DNA of 64,000 bases. It comes from PALSA-612 sp963773055 (GTDB taxonomy: Bacteria > Actinomycetota > Thermoleophilia > Gaiellales > Gaiellaceae). Shown piece after piece: positions 8,824 to 17,501 of this stretch (positions are counted from its first letter, which is position 1; each line of letters opens with the position of its first letter). The stretch is taken from the NCBI GenBank assembly GCA_963773055.1, contig CAVYZL010000002.1, forward strand, positions 80,634-144,633. Direction: 5' to 3'. The notes beneath the pieces were generated by a model that did no database searches, was not told where the DNA came from, and saw nothing but the letters and a program-made list of their open reading frames with translations. The translations under genes were made by a program, and so were the position numbers.

Positions 8824-9427
8824 CGCGGCGCAGCACCTCGCGCCACGGGCGCGCGCGACTCTCGGTACCCGCAACCAGACGACGAATGTTCTGGCGGTGG
8901 AGAACGACGACCACAGCCGCGGCGGCGGCGCCGAACGCGATCACGGGCCATGGCTCGCCGAACGCCCATGCGAGGAGCGGTAGGGAGCAGGCGCCGGCGA
9001 TGGACGCGATCGATGCGTACCGCGTGACGAGGAACGTGACGATCCAGACCGCCGCGCCGAGGAGCCCGACGATCGGCGCCAGGCCGAGGAACGCGCCGCC
9101 CGCCGTCGCAACCGTCTTGCCGCCTTTCGCGAATCCGAGAAAGAGCGGCCGCGCATGGCCGAGCATCGCCGCGCCGCCGGCGAGCACGCCTGCGAGCGGG
9201 CCAGCGACCTCCGTGGCGACGAGCGCGGGTACGAAGCCTTTCGCGGTGTCGAACAGCATCACCGGCACGCCGTAACGCCACCCGAACGCCCGCCAGACGT
9301 TCGAGGCGCCGATGTTGCCGCTGCCGACGCTCCGGATGTCGACGCCCTTCGCCGCCCGTACGAGCCAGTACCCGAACGGGATGCTCCCGATCAGGTAGCC
9401 CCCGGCGACGAGGATCGCCGTTGTCAT
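8783..9427 (-). CDS. plsY: Glycerol-3-phosphate acyltransferase PlsY
   Basis: 214 residues, about five to six TM helices. The three PlsY motifs are present: SVGSGNIGASNVWR after TM1, GHARPLFLGFAKGGKTVAT in the middle and HRQNIRRLVAGTE near the C-terminus. It acylates glycerol-3-phosphate from acyl-phosphate in the inner membrane, the first step of phospholipid synthesis. Start ATG 9427 gives a normal-length protein. It lies 12 bp after the SOD gene on the same strand. Confidence 0.93.
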   Translation of the reverse strand: MTTAILVAGGYLIGSIPFGYWLVRAAKGVDIRSVGSGNIGASNVWRAFGWRYGVPVMLFDTAKGFVPALVATEVAGPLAGVLAGGAAMLGHARPLFLGFAKGGKTVATAGGAFLGLAPIVGLLGAAVWIVTFLVTRYASIASIAGACSLPLLAWAFGEPWPVIAFGAAAAAVVVVLHRQNIRRLVAGTESRARPWREVLRRVTARAAPSSGRSP

Positions 9428-9439
9428 CCGCTCACTCTT

Positions 9440-10060
9440 CTACGGGCGGATGCCGTAGCTCTCGATCCAGCCGTTGACGACGTTCCAGTCGAGATTCGCA
9501 AGGAACGCGTCGATGTAGGAGGCCCGGTCGGTCTGGAAGTCGAGGAAGTACGCGTGCTCGTAGACGTCGAGCGCGACGAGCGGGGTCGCGTTCCAGATCG
9601 GGAACGTGTTCTGGGCGTCACCGACGTAGTTGAACAGGCGCTTCTCGTCCCAGTCGTACGCCGTCCAGGCCCAGCCGCGGCCCGCCATGCCCGTCGCCTT
9701 CAGGTCGTTCCGCCAGGCGTCGATCGATCCGAAGTCGCGGCGAACGAGCGTGCCGATCGGCCCCTCGGGATCGCCGCCGTCGCCGCCGAGGTGCTCGAAG
9801 TAGATCTCGTGGTTCTTGATCCCCCCGATCGCGAACGAGAGATCGACCTTGAGCGCGCGGATGTCCGAATAGACCTGGTTCGCGGCGCCTACGTCGGCCT
9901 CGCCGAGCTTGCCCAGGATCTCGTTTCGCTTCGCGACGTATCCCTGATACAGCTTGTAGTGCGCCTCGATCGTCTGCCGCGAGATGCCCTCGAGCTCGAG
10001 CAAGGCCGGGTTGAGCTGCCGGGCTCCGATCTCCTGCGCGTTGAACGCCAGCGTCGCCAT
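9440..10060 (-). CDS. Fe/Mn-family superoxide dismutase
   Basis: 206 residues. Metal ligands can be placed: His in IEAHYKLYQGYV, His in KNHEIYFEHLGG, and Asp and His in DVYEHAYFLDF. Also typical are WAWTAYDW and DAFLANLDWNVVNGWI. The first ligand region lacks the usual KHH, a variant seen in a distinct SOD clade, so activity is likely but not certain. Fe versus Mn cannot be told. It is divergent from the ECF sigma gene across a 93-bp gap. Confidence 0.9.
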   Translation of the reverse strand: MATLAFNAQEIGARQLNPALLELEGISRQTIEAHYKLYQGYVAKRNEILGKLGEADVGAANQVYSDIRALKVDLSFAIGGIKNHEIYFEHLGGDGGDPEGPIGTLVRRDFGSIDAWRNDLKATGMAGRGWAWTAYDWDEKRLFNYVGDAQNTFPIWNATPLVALDVYEHAYFLDFQTDRASYIDAFLANLDWNVVNGWIESYGIRP

Positions 10061-10153
10061 GCGTGTCCTTTCCGTGTCGCCGTCTCGTCGCGATGAGGAT
10101 ATCGCGGGGCACTCCGCGAAACCGGCGAGGCGTTTTTTGCGTATGGACACGGA

Positions 10154-10762
10154 ATGGAGCACGCGCTCTCGATGCCTGTCACCTTGCCCTCGCAGCCGCG
10201 AGCCGGAACGATGGTGCCCGTGAGCGCCGCACCCACGGACGCCGACCTGCTCGCACGCATCGGAACGGGCGACGAGAACGCCTTCGAGATCCTCTACCGG
10301 CGCTACGCGCGGCCCGTGCTCGGGCTCGCCATGCGACGCCTCGGCGACCGAGGCCGGGCGGAGGACGCGCTCCAGGATGCGTTCGTGTCCGTCTGGCGCT
10401 CCGCGTCGACGTTCAAACCGGAGCGCGGCCAGGCCTCGGCCTGGCTCTACGCCGTCGCCCGCAACGCGATCTCCGACCGAGGTCGGAAGCGCGAAGAGCC
10501 GGCTGCGGAGGCGCCCGACACGCCCGCAGGCGATCCCGGCCCGGACGAGAGCGCGGAGAGTGCCTGGCTCCGCTGGCGCGTCCACCGCGCGCTCGAAGAG
10601 CTGCCCGAGCGTGAGCGCGAGCTGATCGAGCTCGCGTACTGGAGCGAGCTCTCCCAGAGCGAGATCGCCGAGCGCCTGGACATCCCGCTCGGTACCGTGA
10701 AGACGCGCACGCGATCGGCGCTCGCTCGCCTGGCGGACGCACTCGACGAGGAGCTTCGATGA
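10154..10762 (+). CDS. ECF-type RNA polymerase sigma factor
   Basis: Up to 202 residues. Region 2 is seen as AFEILYRRYARPVLGLAMRR, EDALQDAFVSVWR and ASAWLYAVARNAISD; region 4 as LPERERELIELAYW and LSQSEIAERLDIPLGTVKTR. An acidic linker of about 30 residues separates them. Likely a SigK-like factor. The true start could be an internal ATG or GTG (10211 to 10220), since residues 1-19 look non-conserved. Its stop overlaps the anti-sigma start by 4 bp, the usual co-translated sigma/anti-sigma pair. Confidence 0.92.
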   Translation: MEHALSMPVTLPSQPRAGTMVPVSAAPTDADLLARIGTGDENAFEILYRRYARPVLGLAMRRLGDRGRAEDALQDAFVSVWRSASTFKPERGQASAWLYAVARNAISDRGRKREEPAAEAPDTPAGDPGPDESAESAWLRWRVHRALEELPERERELIELAYWSELSQSEIAERLDIPLGTVKTRTRSALARLADALDEELR

Positions 10763-11373
10763 CTGGCCCGCCCGACCTCCACGATCTGATCGACGCTGAC
10801 GGCTCGCCCGAGGAGCGCGCCCGCCTCGAGCGGATGCACGAGCTGCTCGTCGCGGCTGGCCCGCCGCCCGAGGGCGACCTGCCGGAGCCGGTCCGCGCAC
10901 CAGCCGTCGTCGTCCCGCTCCAGCGGCGCCGTCTGCGCGTCGTCGGGCTCACAGCGGTGGCCGCCGCCGTTCTCCTCGCTCTCGGCGGCGGCTACCTCCT
11001 CGGCGCACGCGGTGGCGGGTTCGGCTCGACGGCGAGGGTCGCTATGCACGGTGTCGCGCCGACGAGCGGCGCCACGGCGGACCTCGACATCGGCCGCGAG
11101 GACGCGAGCGGGAACGTGCCGATCGAGATGCACGTCCGCGGCCTTCCGAGCCTCCCTGCCAACGGCTGGTACGAGCTCTACCTTTCGAAGAACGGGAAGC
11201 TCGGCGCCTCCTGCGGGACATTCACGACGAAGGGCGACGAGACGACTGTGCGGTTGAGCGTCGGCTACGCGCTCGCCGACTGGCACGACACGGGCCGCTA
11301 CGACGGCTGGGTAGTCACCGCCCACGTGCCCGGCAAGCCCGCGTCCGGCAAGCAGATCCTGCTGACGACGTAG
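10759..11373 (+). CDS. Membrane anti-sigma factor (RskA-like)
   Basis: 204 residues. A short cytoplasmic N-terminal part (about 1-50) is followed by a single TM helix (about 61-82, VVGLTAVAAAVLLALGGGYL) and an extracytoplasmic domain with ANGWYELYLSKNGK and CGTFTTKG, as in anti-sigma-K C-terminal domains. No HxxxCxxC zinc motif is visible. It should hold the upstream sigma factor at the membrane until a signal, probably envelope or redox stress, triggers its cleavage. Confidence 0.85.
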   Translation: MTGPPDLHDLIDADGSPEERARLERMHELLVAAGPPPEGDLPEPVRAPAVVVPLQRRRLRVVGLTAVAAAVLLALGGGYLLGARGGGFGSTARVAMHGVAPTSGATADLDIGREDASGNVPIEMHVRGLPSLPANGWYELYLSKNGKLGASCGTFTTKGDETTVRLSVGYALADWHDTGRYDGWVVTAHVPGKPASGKQILLTT

Positions 11374-12081
11374 CTACGGCGCCGTGCGATCGTTCGCCAC
11401 GAAGGCGGCGTGCGTCACCGGCATCTTCTCCGCGAGGAACGTCTCGACCGCCTCGGCGTAGCGCCGGATCTCGCGCTGAGCCGTTTCCGCCGCCCGTAGA
11501 GAGACGAAGTTCATGAGGGCGCGTGCGTTGACCGTCCAGTAGAACTCGGTGTAGGCGCCGACGGGCATCACCGAACGGGCGAGCTCACGCGCGACGCCCG
11601 CCTCGACGAGCCGCTCGTACGTCGCGAACGCCTGCTCATAGACAGCCTCGAACTCTCGCGCGTCTCCTCCGCGAGCTCGGCGTCGACGGGCTCGAACGAG
11701 TAGGCGCCCGGCTTGCCGACCTGCGACCGAACGTCGTCCGCGTTCCGGGACGTAGAAGTCGTCGGTCGCCTTCGCATACCGCATCGAGAACTCGTTGAAC
11801 GAGCCGATCCGATGGCGCATCCACTCGCGGACGACGAAGATCGGCGCACGGATGTGGAAGCGGAACGCGTTGTGCTCGAACGGCGTCCCGTGCCGGTCGC
11901 GCATGAGGAAACGGATCAGCCCCTCGTCGGACTCGTCCATCTCCTCCTTCCGCCGCCCGAAGCAGACTCGGGCGGAGTTGACGACCGAAAGATCGCTCGC
12001 CATCGCGTCGTCGAGCCGGACGAAGCCATGGTCGAGCACGGCGATCGCTCCTTCGGGGATCACGCGCTCGGCCATGGCCAC
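11374..12081 (-). CDS. thyX: FAD-dependent thymidylate synthase ThyX, two compensating indels
   Basis: Methylates dUMP to dTMP using methylene-THF and NADPH. The ThyX signature RHRIGSFNEFSMRYA (RHRxxSxNxxSxR) is present with HGTPFEHNAFRFHI before it. The middle is out of frame between about 11742 and 11655: the correct reading there is VRSQVGKPGAYSFEPVD from another frame. After that the original frame resumes (FEAVYEQAFATYERLV to the end). The gene reads as full-length ThyX if two small indels are corrected, so it is probably functional. Confidence 0.9.
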   Translation of the reverse strand: MAMAERVIPEGAIAVLDHGFVRLDDAMASDLSVVNSARVCFGRRKEEMDESDEGLIRFLMRDRHGTPFEHNAFRFHIRAPIFVVREWMRHRIGSFNEFSMRYAKATDDFYVPERGRRSVAGRQAGRLLVRARRRRARGGDAREFEAVYEQAFATYERLVEAGVARELARSVMPVGAYTEFYWTVNARALMNFVSLRAAETAQREIRRYAEAVETFLAEKMPVTHAAFVANDRTAP

Positions 12082-12127
12082 GCGACCGACTCTAGCCAGG
12101 CGGTCCGCTGGACCGCAGCCGATCGGG

Positions 12128-12424
12128 CTAGAACGTGACTTCCTCGATCACCTCGTACAGCCCGTCCGACTCGACGGAGTCGATGTGCGGCTCCATCTTC
12201 GCGAGGCGCGCCTTCTCCTCGTCCGCGGAAGGCCGGTACTTCTCGAGCTCCGCCATGTCGCCCTCGATCATCCCGAAGGCGACGATCTCGTTCGGGTCGC
12301 TCATGCTGCGCGCGATGTACGCCTTCACGCCGGGCGGCCCGTCGCTCGCCCCCCAGGCCTCACGCCACTCGTCGTACGCGCCAGGCTTCAGCTTGCGCAC
12401 GGTCAACGCCACGAGCTTTGGCAT
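12128..12424 (-). CDS. Small dimeric alpha-beta barrel-like protein, function unknown
   Basis: 98 residues: MPKLVALTVRKLKPGAYDEW at the start, NEIVAFGMIEGD in the middle, ending VIEEVTF. Length and strand-helix pattern suggest an ABM-like fold. No catalytic residues can be named. It sits between YcaQ-like and ThyX genes on the same strand, 70 bp and 46 bp away, so it may be part of their operon. Confidence 0.75.
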   Translation of the reverse strand: MPKLVALTVRKLKPGAYDEWREAWGASDGPPGVKAYIARSMSDPNEIVAFGMIEGDMAELEKYRPSADEEKARLAKMEPHIDSVESDGLYEVIEEVTF

Positions 12425-12493
12425 CGTCGGCTCCTTTCTTCGTGGAGCCTCGGACGCTATCTATTTCGCGTGAAGGTCGATGCTGCCGGACAC

Positions 12494-13699
12494 CTACCCG
12501 CGAGCAGGGAAGAGCCGTTTCTCCGTTCCAAGGTGTGACGGCCACTCGATCTTGCTCGCGCCTGCGAAGCGCAGGTACGCGCCAAGCGCATCGCGCATTG
12601 CTTCGACGAACCCGTCGACGCGGCGCGGCTCGAAGCCCTCCTCCCACCAGAGATCGAGAACCTGCACGCGCTCGTCGTCGCGGTCGATCCGGGGCTCGAT
12701 CCGGCCGACGAACCGATCGCCGAAGACGATGGGCAGCACGTAGTAGCCCCAACGGCGCTTGTCCGGCTTGAAAAAGCCCTCCCATACGTAGTCGAAGTCG
12801 AACAGGCTCGCGAGGAGGGCGGTGTCCCACAGCAACGAGTCGAACGGGGCGATGAACGCGACGGAGGGCGTCGGCTCGGGCGGCGCCTGCAGCAGCGGGA
12901 GCTCCTCGGCGAGCACGAAGCGCTTGCCGCGCACGCCCTCGATGTCGACGGGCACGAGCGCGCCGAGCTCGACCAGCTCCTTGCGGAGCTCGTTGCGCTC
13001 CGCCGGCGGGGCGATGCGGTCGAACGTGCCGCCGGCGCCGCCGGCGGCGAGCAGGCCGTGGGCGCGGTAACGGGACAGCATCTTGTGCCCGAGCTGCTCT
13101 CGCTCCGGCACCTCATGCGCGAGCACGTCGGCCGGGAGCAGCCGCTCGAGGAGGTCGTAATACCGGAGGTTGCCCTCGCGCCGTGCGAGGCCGACCACGC
13201 CGGTGACGGTGTACGCCTCGAGCACCGCGCGGACGGCGTTCTCCGGCGTCCCGAACCAGTCTTTCGTGGGACCGGTCTCGCGCTCGAAGTCGCGTGATGA
13301 CAACGGTCCGTCCGCGCGAATCCGTTCGAGCACTCGCTCGGCCACCGCGGCGTTGTCCGCGAGCGCCGCGTCATGGAATCGGGGCCCCTTGCGGCCCCAG
13401 ACGTGACGGAACCAGGGGAACTCGCTCGTCGGGACGAACGACAGCGCTTTGTTGGTCGCCTCGAATATCTCGCGGCGTTCGTAGAGCTCGTCGCACCAGG
13501 CCGGGTCGTAGTCGGCGACGCGCGCGTGGAGCACGAGATCGTGGTTGCGGCCGGCGACCGCGATCGGGTCGAACTGGATCGACCCAAACCTCCGGAAGAC
13601 CTCGAGCGCCGCGTCCGGGCCACCCTCGAGGGATCGCGCCGGCGCGAGGAGCTGCCGTGTGACGAGAAAGCGCCGAGCAGCCTCGGCCGTTACCTCCAC
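12494..13699 (-). CDS. YcaQ/AlkZ-like winged-helix DNA glycosylase
   Basis: 401 residues from GTG 13699. Matches the HTH_42 family: RRFGSIQFDPIAVAGRNHDL (the position of the catalytic QxD/QxQ motif, here QFD), ELYERREIFEATNKALS, FIAPFDSLLWD and RWGYYVLPIVFGDRFVGRI. Family members unhook DNA interstrand crosslinks or excise bulky alkylated bases. Only 8 bp separate it from the S9 peptidase stop, so the two are co-transcribed. Assignment to the family is firm; substrate is inferred. Confidence 0.87.
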   Translation of the reverse strand: MEVTAEAARRFLVTRQLLAPARSLEGGPDAALEVFRRFGSIQFDPIAVAGRNHDLVLHARVADYDPAWCDELYERREIFEATNKALSFVPTSEFPWFRHVWGRKGPRFHDAALADNAAVAERVLERIRADGPLSSRDFERETGPTKDWFGTPENAVRAVLEAYTVTGVVGLARREGNLRYYDLLERLLPADVLAHEVPEREQLGHKMLSRYRAHGLLAAGGAGGTFDRIAPPAERNELRKELVELGALVPVDIEGVRGKRFVLAEELPLLQAPPEPTPSVAFIAPFDSLLWDTALLASLFDFDYVWEGFFKPDKRRWGYYVLPIVFGDRFVGRIEPRIDRDDERVQVLDLWWEEGFEPRRVDGFVEAMRDALGAYLRFAGASKIEWPSHLGTEKRLFPARG

Positions 13700-13707
13700 G
13701 GACGTAG

Positions 13708-15633
13708 TTACTGCAGGTAGCGCGCGAACCAGTCGAGCAGGATCTCGAAGCGGGTGACGCGATGAAATGGCGAGCCGGCGCGTGTCAGCTCATGGCTCTC
13801 GCCGGGAAAGCGGACGAACTCGACCTCGCGGCCGAGGAAGCGAAGGATCGTGAACAGGTGCTCCGCCTGCTCGACGTTGCAGCGGAGGTCGTTCTCCGAG
13901 TGCATGATCAAAAGCGGCGTCGTGATCTTGTCGGCGTACGTCGTCGGCGACTGGTCGAGGTACGGCTTCACGTCCTCGAACGGGAAGACGCCCATGTACG
14001 CCTTCATGAACCAGCCGAAGTCGGAGGAGCCGAACTCGGAGAGCATGTTGTTGACCGCCCGCTCCGAGCAGGCGGTCTTGAAGCGGTCCGTGTGGGAGAC
14101 GATCCACGACGTCATGTAGCCGCCATACGAGCCCCCGAGCACGCCGAGGCGTTCCGGATCGACGAAGTCGAACTCCGAGAGAGCCGTGTCGACCACAGCC
14201 ATCAGATCGTCGTAGTCGACCGAGCCCCAGCCGGGGCCGCCGTCCACCGGCCCGCGGATCGCCCGACCCCACTCCTCGCTGTAGCCGGATGAGCCGCGCG
14301 GGTTCGAGTAGAGCACGACGTAGCCGGCGCGTGCGTACGCCTGCACTTCGTCGAAGTACTTGTTCCCGTACTGCGTGAACGGGCCGCCGTGGATGGTGAG
14401 GAGCGCCGGGTACTTCGCGCCCTCCTGAAAGCCATGCGGCCGGACGACCCACGCCTCTACCTCGGAGCCGTCTGCCGACACGGCGACGAACCGCTCCGAG
14501 GGAGCGGGCTCCGTGGCTGCGCAGAACTCCGCGCTCACCTCCGTCAGTCGGCGGTCGCCGGCGAACAGCTCGCTCGGCATCGTGGGCGTCGAGGCCGCGT
14601 GGACGAGTACGCCGCCCACGGCGTCGAAGGCGCTCACCCAGAGATCACCGCCGACGACGAGCTGGGCCGTGCCTCCGACGGCCGGCACGCGACGGATATG
14701 GACGTTTCCGTGGTCCTCGAGCGCGAAGAGCAGTGCGTCGCCGTCCCAGATCGGCTCGCGCACCGCGGGGAACGGGCTGCACTGGCGGTCGACGTCCTGC
14801 GTGAGCACGCGGCGCTCGCCCGTCGCGACATCGACGACCGCGATCTGGTTGTGACGTGGAAGGTCCCACCCGCCCGGGCTCCAGACGCATGCGATCGCCG
14901 TCCCGTCTGGCGACCACGAAGGGAGGTCGTAGAGGCCATCGTCGTCGCTGATCCGCCGCACGTCACCGCCGGCAGCGGGGACGCTCCAGATCTGCTGCGC
15001 GAACTTCGTGTCCCAGTCGTCGTCGCGTCCCGACGCGAAGGCGATCGTCGAGGAGTCGGGAGACCAGGCCGGCGAGTCGTCCTCGAAGTCGCCGTCGGTC
15101 AGCTGGAGCGCGGGCGCGGAGCCGTCCGCCGGCACGACGAAGACATGGGTTCGCCGGTCGCCGGTCCAGCCGACCGAGTCGAGCTTGTAACGGTGCCGTG
15201 TGAACCGGCGGGGGAGGCGACGCTTGTCGTCCGTCTCCTCGTACGCCGGGTCGGGCACGCGCGACCCGAAGGCGATCCGCGTCCCGTCCGGAGACCACAC
15301 GGGCTGCGCAGCGTCCTCCTTGAGGTCGGTGAGACACGTCGGCTCCCCACCCTCGAGGGGGAGCACGTACAGCTGCTTGTGATCGCCGTCGCGATTCGAG
15401 GTGAACGCGAGCCGGCTGCCGTCGGGAGACCAGCGCGGCGTCGAGTCGGACTTCTTGCCGGACGTCAGCTGCCGCGGCGGCGCCGATCCGTCCACCGCCG
15501 CGAGCCAGATCGCCGAGCGGTAGCTGTTCTCCTCCTTGTCGACCGTGGTGACGACGTAGGCCACCGTTGCGCCGTCCGGGGAAAGTCGCGGATCGGCCGC
15601 CCAGACGAGGTCATAGAGGTCTTCCGGGCGCAC
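13708..15633 (-). CDS. S9 family prolyl oligopeptidase / acylaminoacyl-peptidase
   Basis: 641 residues from GTG 15633 (VRPEDLYDLVW). An N-terminal seven-bladed propeller with repeated WSPDGT/WSPDGS strands (residues about 10-370) precedes an alpha/beta-hydrolase domain. Catalytic Ser is in GGSYGGYMTSW, Asp in MHSENDLRCNV and His in FPGESHELTR. HGGPFTQYGN forms the oxyanion region. It cleaves short peptides or N-acyl amino acids in the cytoplasm. No signal peptide is seen. A terminator of the upstream gene lies just before it. Confidence 0.92.
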   Translation of the reverse strand: MRPEDLYDLVWAADPRLSPDGATVAYVVTTVDKEENSYRSAIWLAAVDGSAPPRQLTSGKKSDSTPRWSPDGSRLAFTSNRDGDHKQLYVLPLEGGEPTCLTDLKEDAAQPVWSPDGTRIAFGSRVPDPAYEETDDKRRLPRRFTRHRYKLDSVGWTGDRRTHVFVVPADGSAPALQLTDGDFEDDSPAWSPDSSTIAFASGRDDDWDTKFAQQIWSVPAAGGDVRRISDDDGLYDLPSWSPDGTAIACVWSPGGWDLPRHNQIAVVDVATGERRVLTQDVDRQCSPFPAVREPIWDGDALLFALEDHGNVHIRRVPAVGGTAQLVVGGDLWVSAFDAVGGVLVHAASTPTMPSELFAGDRRLTEVSAEFCAATEPAPSERFVAVSADGSEVEAWVVRPHGFQEGAKYPALLTIHGGPFTQYGNKYFDEVQAYARAGYVVLYSNPRGSSGYSEEWGRAIRGPVDGGPGWGSVDYDDLMAVVDTALSEFDFVDPERLGVLGGSYGGYMTSWIVSHTDRFKTACSERAVNNMLSEFGSSDFGWFMKAYMGVFPFEDVKPYLDQSPTTYADKITTPLLIMHSENDLRCNVEQAEHLFTILRFLGREVEFVRFPGESHELTRAGSPFHRVTRFEILLDWFARYLQ

Positions 15634-15653
15634 GGCGACGGAGCCTATAGAAA

Positions 15654-15682
15654 ACGAGAGGCCGCGCAAGGCGGCCTCTCGT
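15654..15682 (-). terminator. Rho-independent terminator of the SnoaL-like gene
   Basis: A 12-bp perfect stem, ACGAGAGGCCGC paired with GCGGCCTCTCGT, with a 5-nt loop. In the minus orientation it is followed by TTTTC. It lies 21 bp after the SnoaL-like stop. Confidence 0.85.
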
Positions 15683-15703
15683 CGAGCGATCGGCGGCGGC
15701 CGT

Positions 15704-16123
15704 CTAGGCCATCGCCGGGATGGCGCCGAGCTGCTGCATGAGGCCGAGAGCGTCCCAGTTCGTGAAGTCCTCCGCGACCTTGCCGTCGACGATGCGGTTG
15801 ATCGAGATGCCCGTCGTCGTCGCGACGGCGCCGGTCGGCGCGAGCCCGAGCAGGTCCCCGTCGTGCGTTCCTCGAGCCGTCCAGCGCGTGACGACATGAT
15901 CGCCCTCGGCGACCTGCTGGTCGACCGTCAGCTGGAGATCGGAGAACGCCGCGCGATAGCCCGCGACCTGCATCTTGAAGCCCTCAGGGCCGCGCAGCGG
16001 CTCGGGGAGCGCCGGGTCGTGGCCGACGAAGTCCGCTGCGATCAGCTCGTCGGCGGCGTCGAGATCGCCGCTGTTGAAGATCGCGAGCACCTGGCGTGAA
16101 ATCTCTTTGGCGTCCTCTGGCAT
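15704..16123 (-). CDS. SnoaL-like polyketide cyclase / ester cyclase family protein
   Basis: 139 residues with the NTF2-like pattern of this family: ELIAADFVGHDPALP near the N-terminus, HVVTRWTARGTHDGDLLGL and GISINRIVDGKVAEDF. Such proteins are small alpha+beta barrels, many of unknown substrate; polyketide cyclisation is not implied by the context. A clear terminator follows. It is a single-gene unit. Confidence 0.85.
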   Translation of the reverse strand: MPEDAKEISRQVLAIFNSGDLDAADELIAADFVGHDPALPEPLRGPEGFKMQVAGYRAAFSDLQLTVDQQVAEGDHVVTRWTARGTHDGDLLGLAPTGAVATTTGISINRIVDGKVAEDFTNWDALGLMQQLGAIPAMA

Positions 16124-16185
16124 CGCTGCCCCCTTCTGTCGATTGCCAACACTCTACGACTGCCCCGGCGCGGGCGCAGGAGAGC

Positions 16186-16572
16186 TCAGCCGACGATCGT
16201 CAGCGTGTAGTCGGCGACCGCGTCGCCGTTGAAGCCGAACACGAGCACGCGCTGCCACTGGCCGAGGCAGAGCCGGCCGTCCGCGAACGGGATCTGCTCG
16301 GCGCGCGAGCCGAGGAGCGCGACGATCAACCGCTCGCGCTCTGCGGTGTCTGAGGGAACGAGCCGTTCGAGCATCGCCTCGAAGTCGTGGAAGAACCCCG
16401 ATTCGCGCTCCGTGACGCGGACGACGGCGGAGGGGGAGTCGGCGGCGACGTACGCGAGGCCGGCCTCGTGCTCGCTCGCCTCGACGGCGCGGGAGACGTC
16501 GTTCGTGATGTCGAAGACGGACAGCGTCGGCAGAGCGGCCGCAACGCTCGCCGGGAGCTCCACCGAGGTCAC
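16186..16572 (-). CDS. YjbQ family protein (UPF0047)
   Basis: 128 residues. Family features seen are GLAYVAADSPSAVVRVTERE, FFHDFEAMLERLVP and the end DGRLCLGQWQRVLVFGFNG. Some members show weak thiamine-phosphate synthase activity; the true role is unsettled. The usual His of the HTT/H motif region appears only partly. The start overlaps the ispH stop by 4 bp, making it the last gene of the hopanoid chain. Confidence 0.82.
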   Translation of the reverse strand: MTSVELPASVAAALPTLSVFDITNDVSRAVEASEHEAGLAYVAADSPSAVVRVTERESGFFHDFEAMLERLVPSDTAERERLIVALLGSRAEQIPFADGRLCLGQWQRVLVFGFNGDAVADYTLTIVG

Positions 16573-17501
16573 GACGCCACTACTTCCCTCGGGAGGCGAA
16601 AGCTCACGTCCTCGCGCGCCACCGTCACTTCTTCGACCGTCGCGTGACCCCTGCCCGCGAGCTCGGCGAGCACGGCCTGGACGAGCTCCTCGGGCGTCGA
16701 GGCGCCGGCCGTCAGGCCGATCACCGTGTGCCCGTCGACGACGGTGTCGTCGAGCCGCGTCTCTCCGTCTACGAGCATCGCTTCCGCGCCCGCCACCTGT
16801 GCCACCTCGACGAGCCGGTTGGCGTTGGAGCTCGTCGGCGAGCCGATCACGAGAATCAAGGTTGCCCCTCGAGCGACGATCTCCTTCACCGCGTCCTGGC
16901 GGTTCTGGGTCGCGTAGCAGATGTCGTCGGCACCCGGCCGCTTGAGGCCGCCGAACCTGCCTTCGAGCACGGCTACGGTCGACGCGACGTCGTCGAGCGA
17001 GAGCGTCGTCTGGCTGATCACGGCCAGCGGCTTTCCCTCGGTGTCGAGCTCCTCTGCGTCCTCGGGCGACTCGACGACGACGATCTGGTCGGGCCGCTCG
17101 CCCTTCGTCCCGATCACCTCGACGTGGTCGGCATGGCCGACGAGCGCGACGAGGTGCCCGGAGTCGGCATAGCGGCGCGCCTCCGCGTGCACCTTCGAGA
17201 CGAGTGGACAGACGGCATCGACGACGCGCAGCCCGCGACGGACGCAGTTCTGGAGCACCGCCGGCGCGACACCGTGTGCCGAGAGCACGCAGATCTCGCC
17301 AGCCGGAATCTCGTCCTCCGAGTCGACGAACACGGCGCCGATGCCCTCGAGCCGTCGCACGACGTTGTCGTTGTGGACGATCTCGTGTCGGACGTAGATC
17401 GGCGGGCCGTGCGACTCGAGCAGCCGCTCGACGATCTCGATCGCCCGATCGACGCCGGCGCAGAACGACCGCGGCGCCGCGAGCAGGACCTTCTTCGTCA
17501 T
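16569..17501 (-). CDS. ispH: 4-hydroxy-3-methylbut-2-enyl diphosphate reductase IspH
   Basis: 310 residues. The three [4Fe-4S] cysteines are in RSFCAGVDRAI (about residue 14), DAVCPLV (about 97) and DDICYATQNRQ (about 197). HEIVHN and HADHVEVIGTKGE are also conserved. It makes IPP and DMAPP, the last step of the MEP pathway. Its place inside the hopanoid operon, with 4-bp overlaps on both sides, suggests precursor supply is coupled to squalene synthesis. Confidence 0.95.
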   Translation of the reverse strand: MTKKVLLAAPRSFCAGVDRAIEIVERLLESHGPPIYVRHEIVHNDNVVRRLEGIGAVFVDSEDEIPAGEICVLSAHGVAPAVLQNCVRRGLRVVDAVCPLVSKVHAEARRYADSGHLVALVGHADHVEVIGTKGERPDQIVVVESPEDAEELDTEGKPLAVISQTTLSLDDVASTVAVLEGRFGGLKRPGADDICYATQNRQDAVKEIVARGATLILVIGSPTSSNANRLVEVAQVAGAEAMLVDGETRLDDTVVDGHTVIGLTAGASTPEELVQAVLAELAGRGHATVEEVTVAREDVSFRLPREVVAS

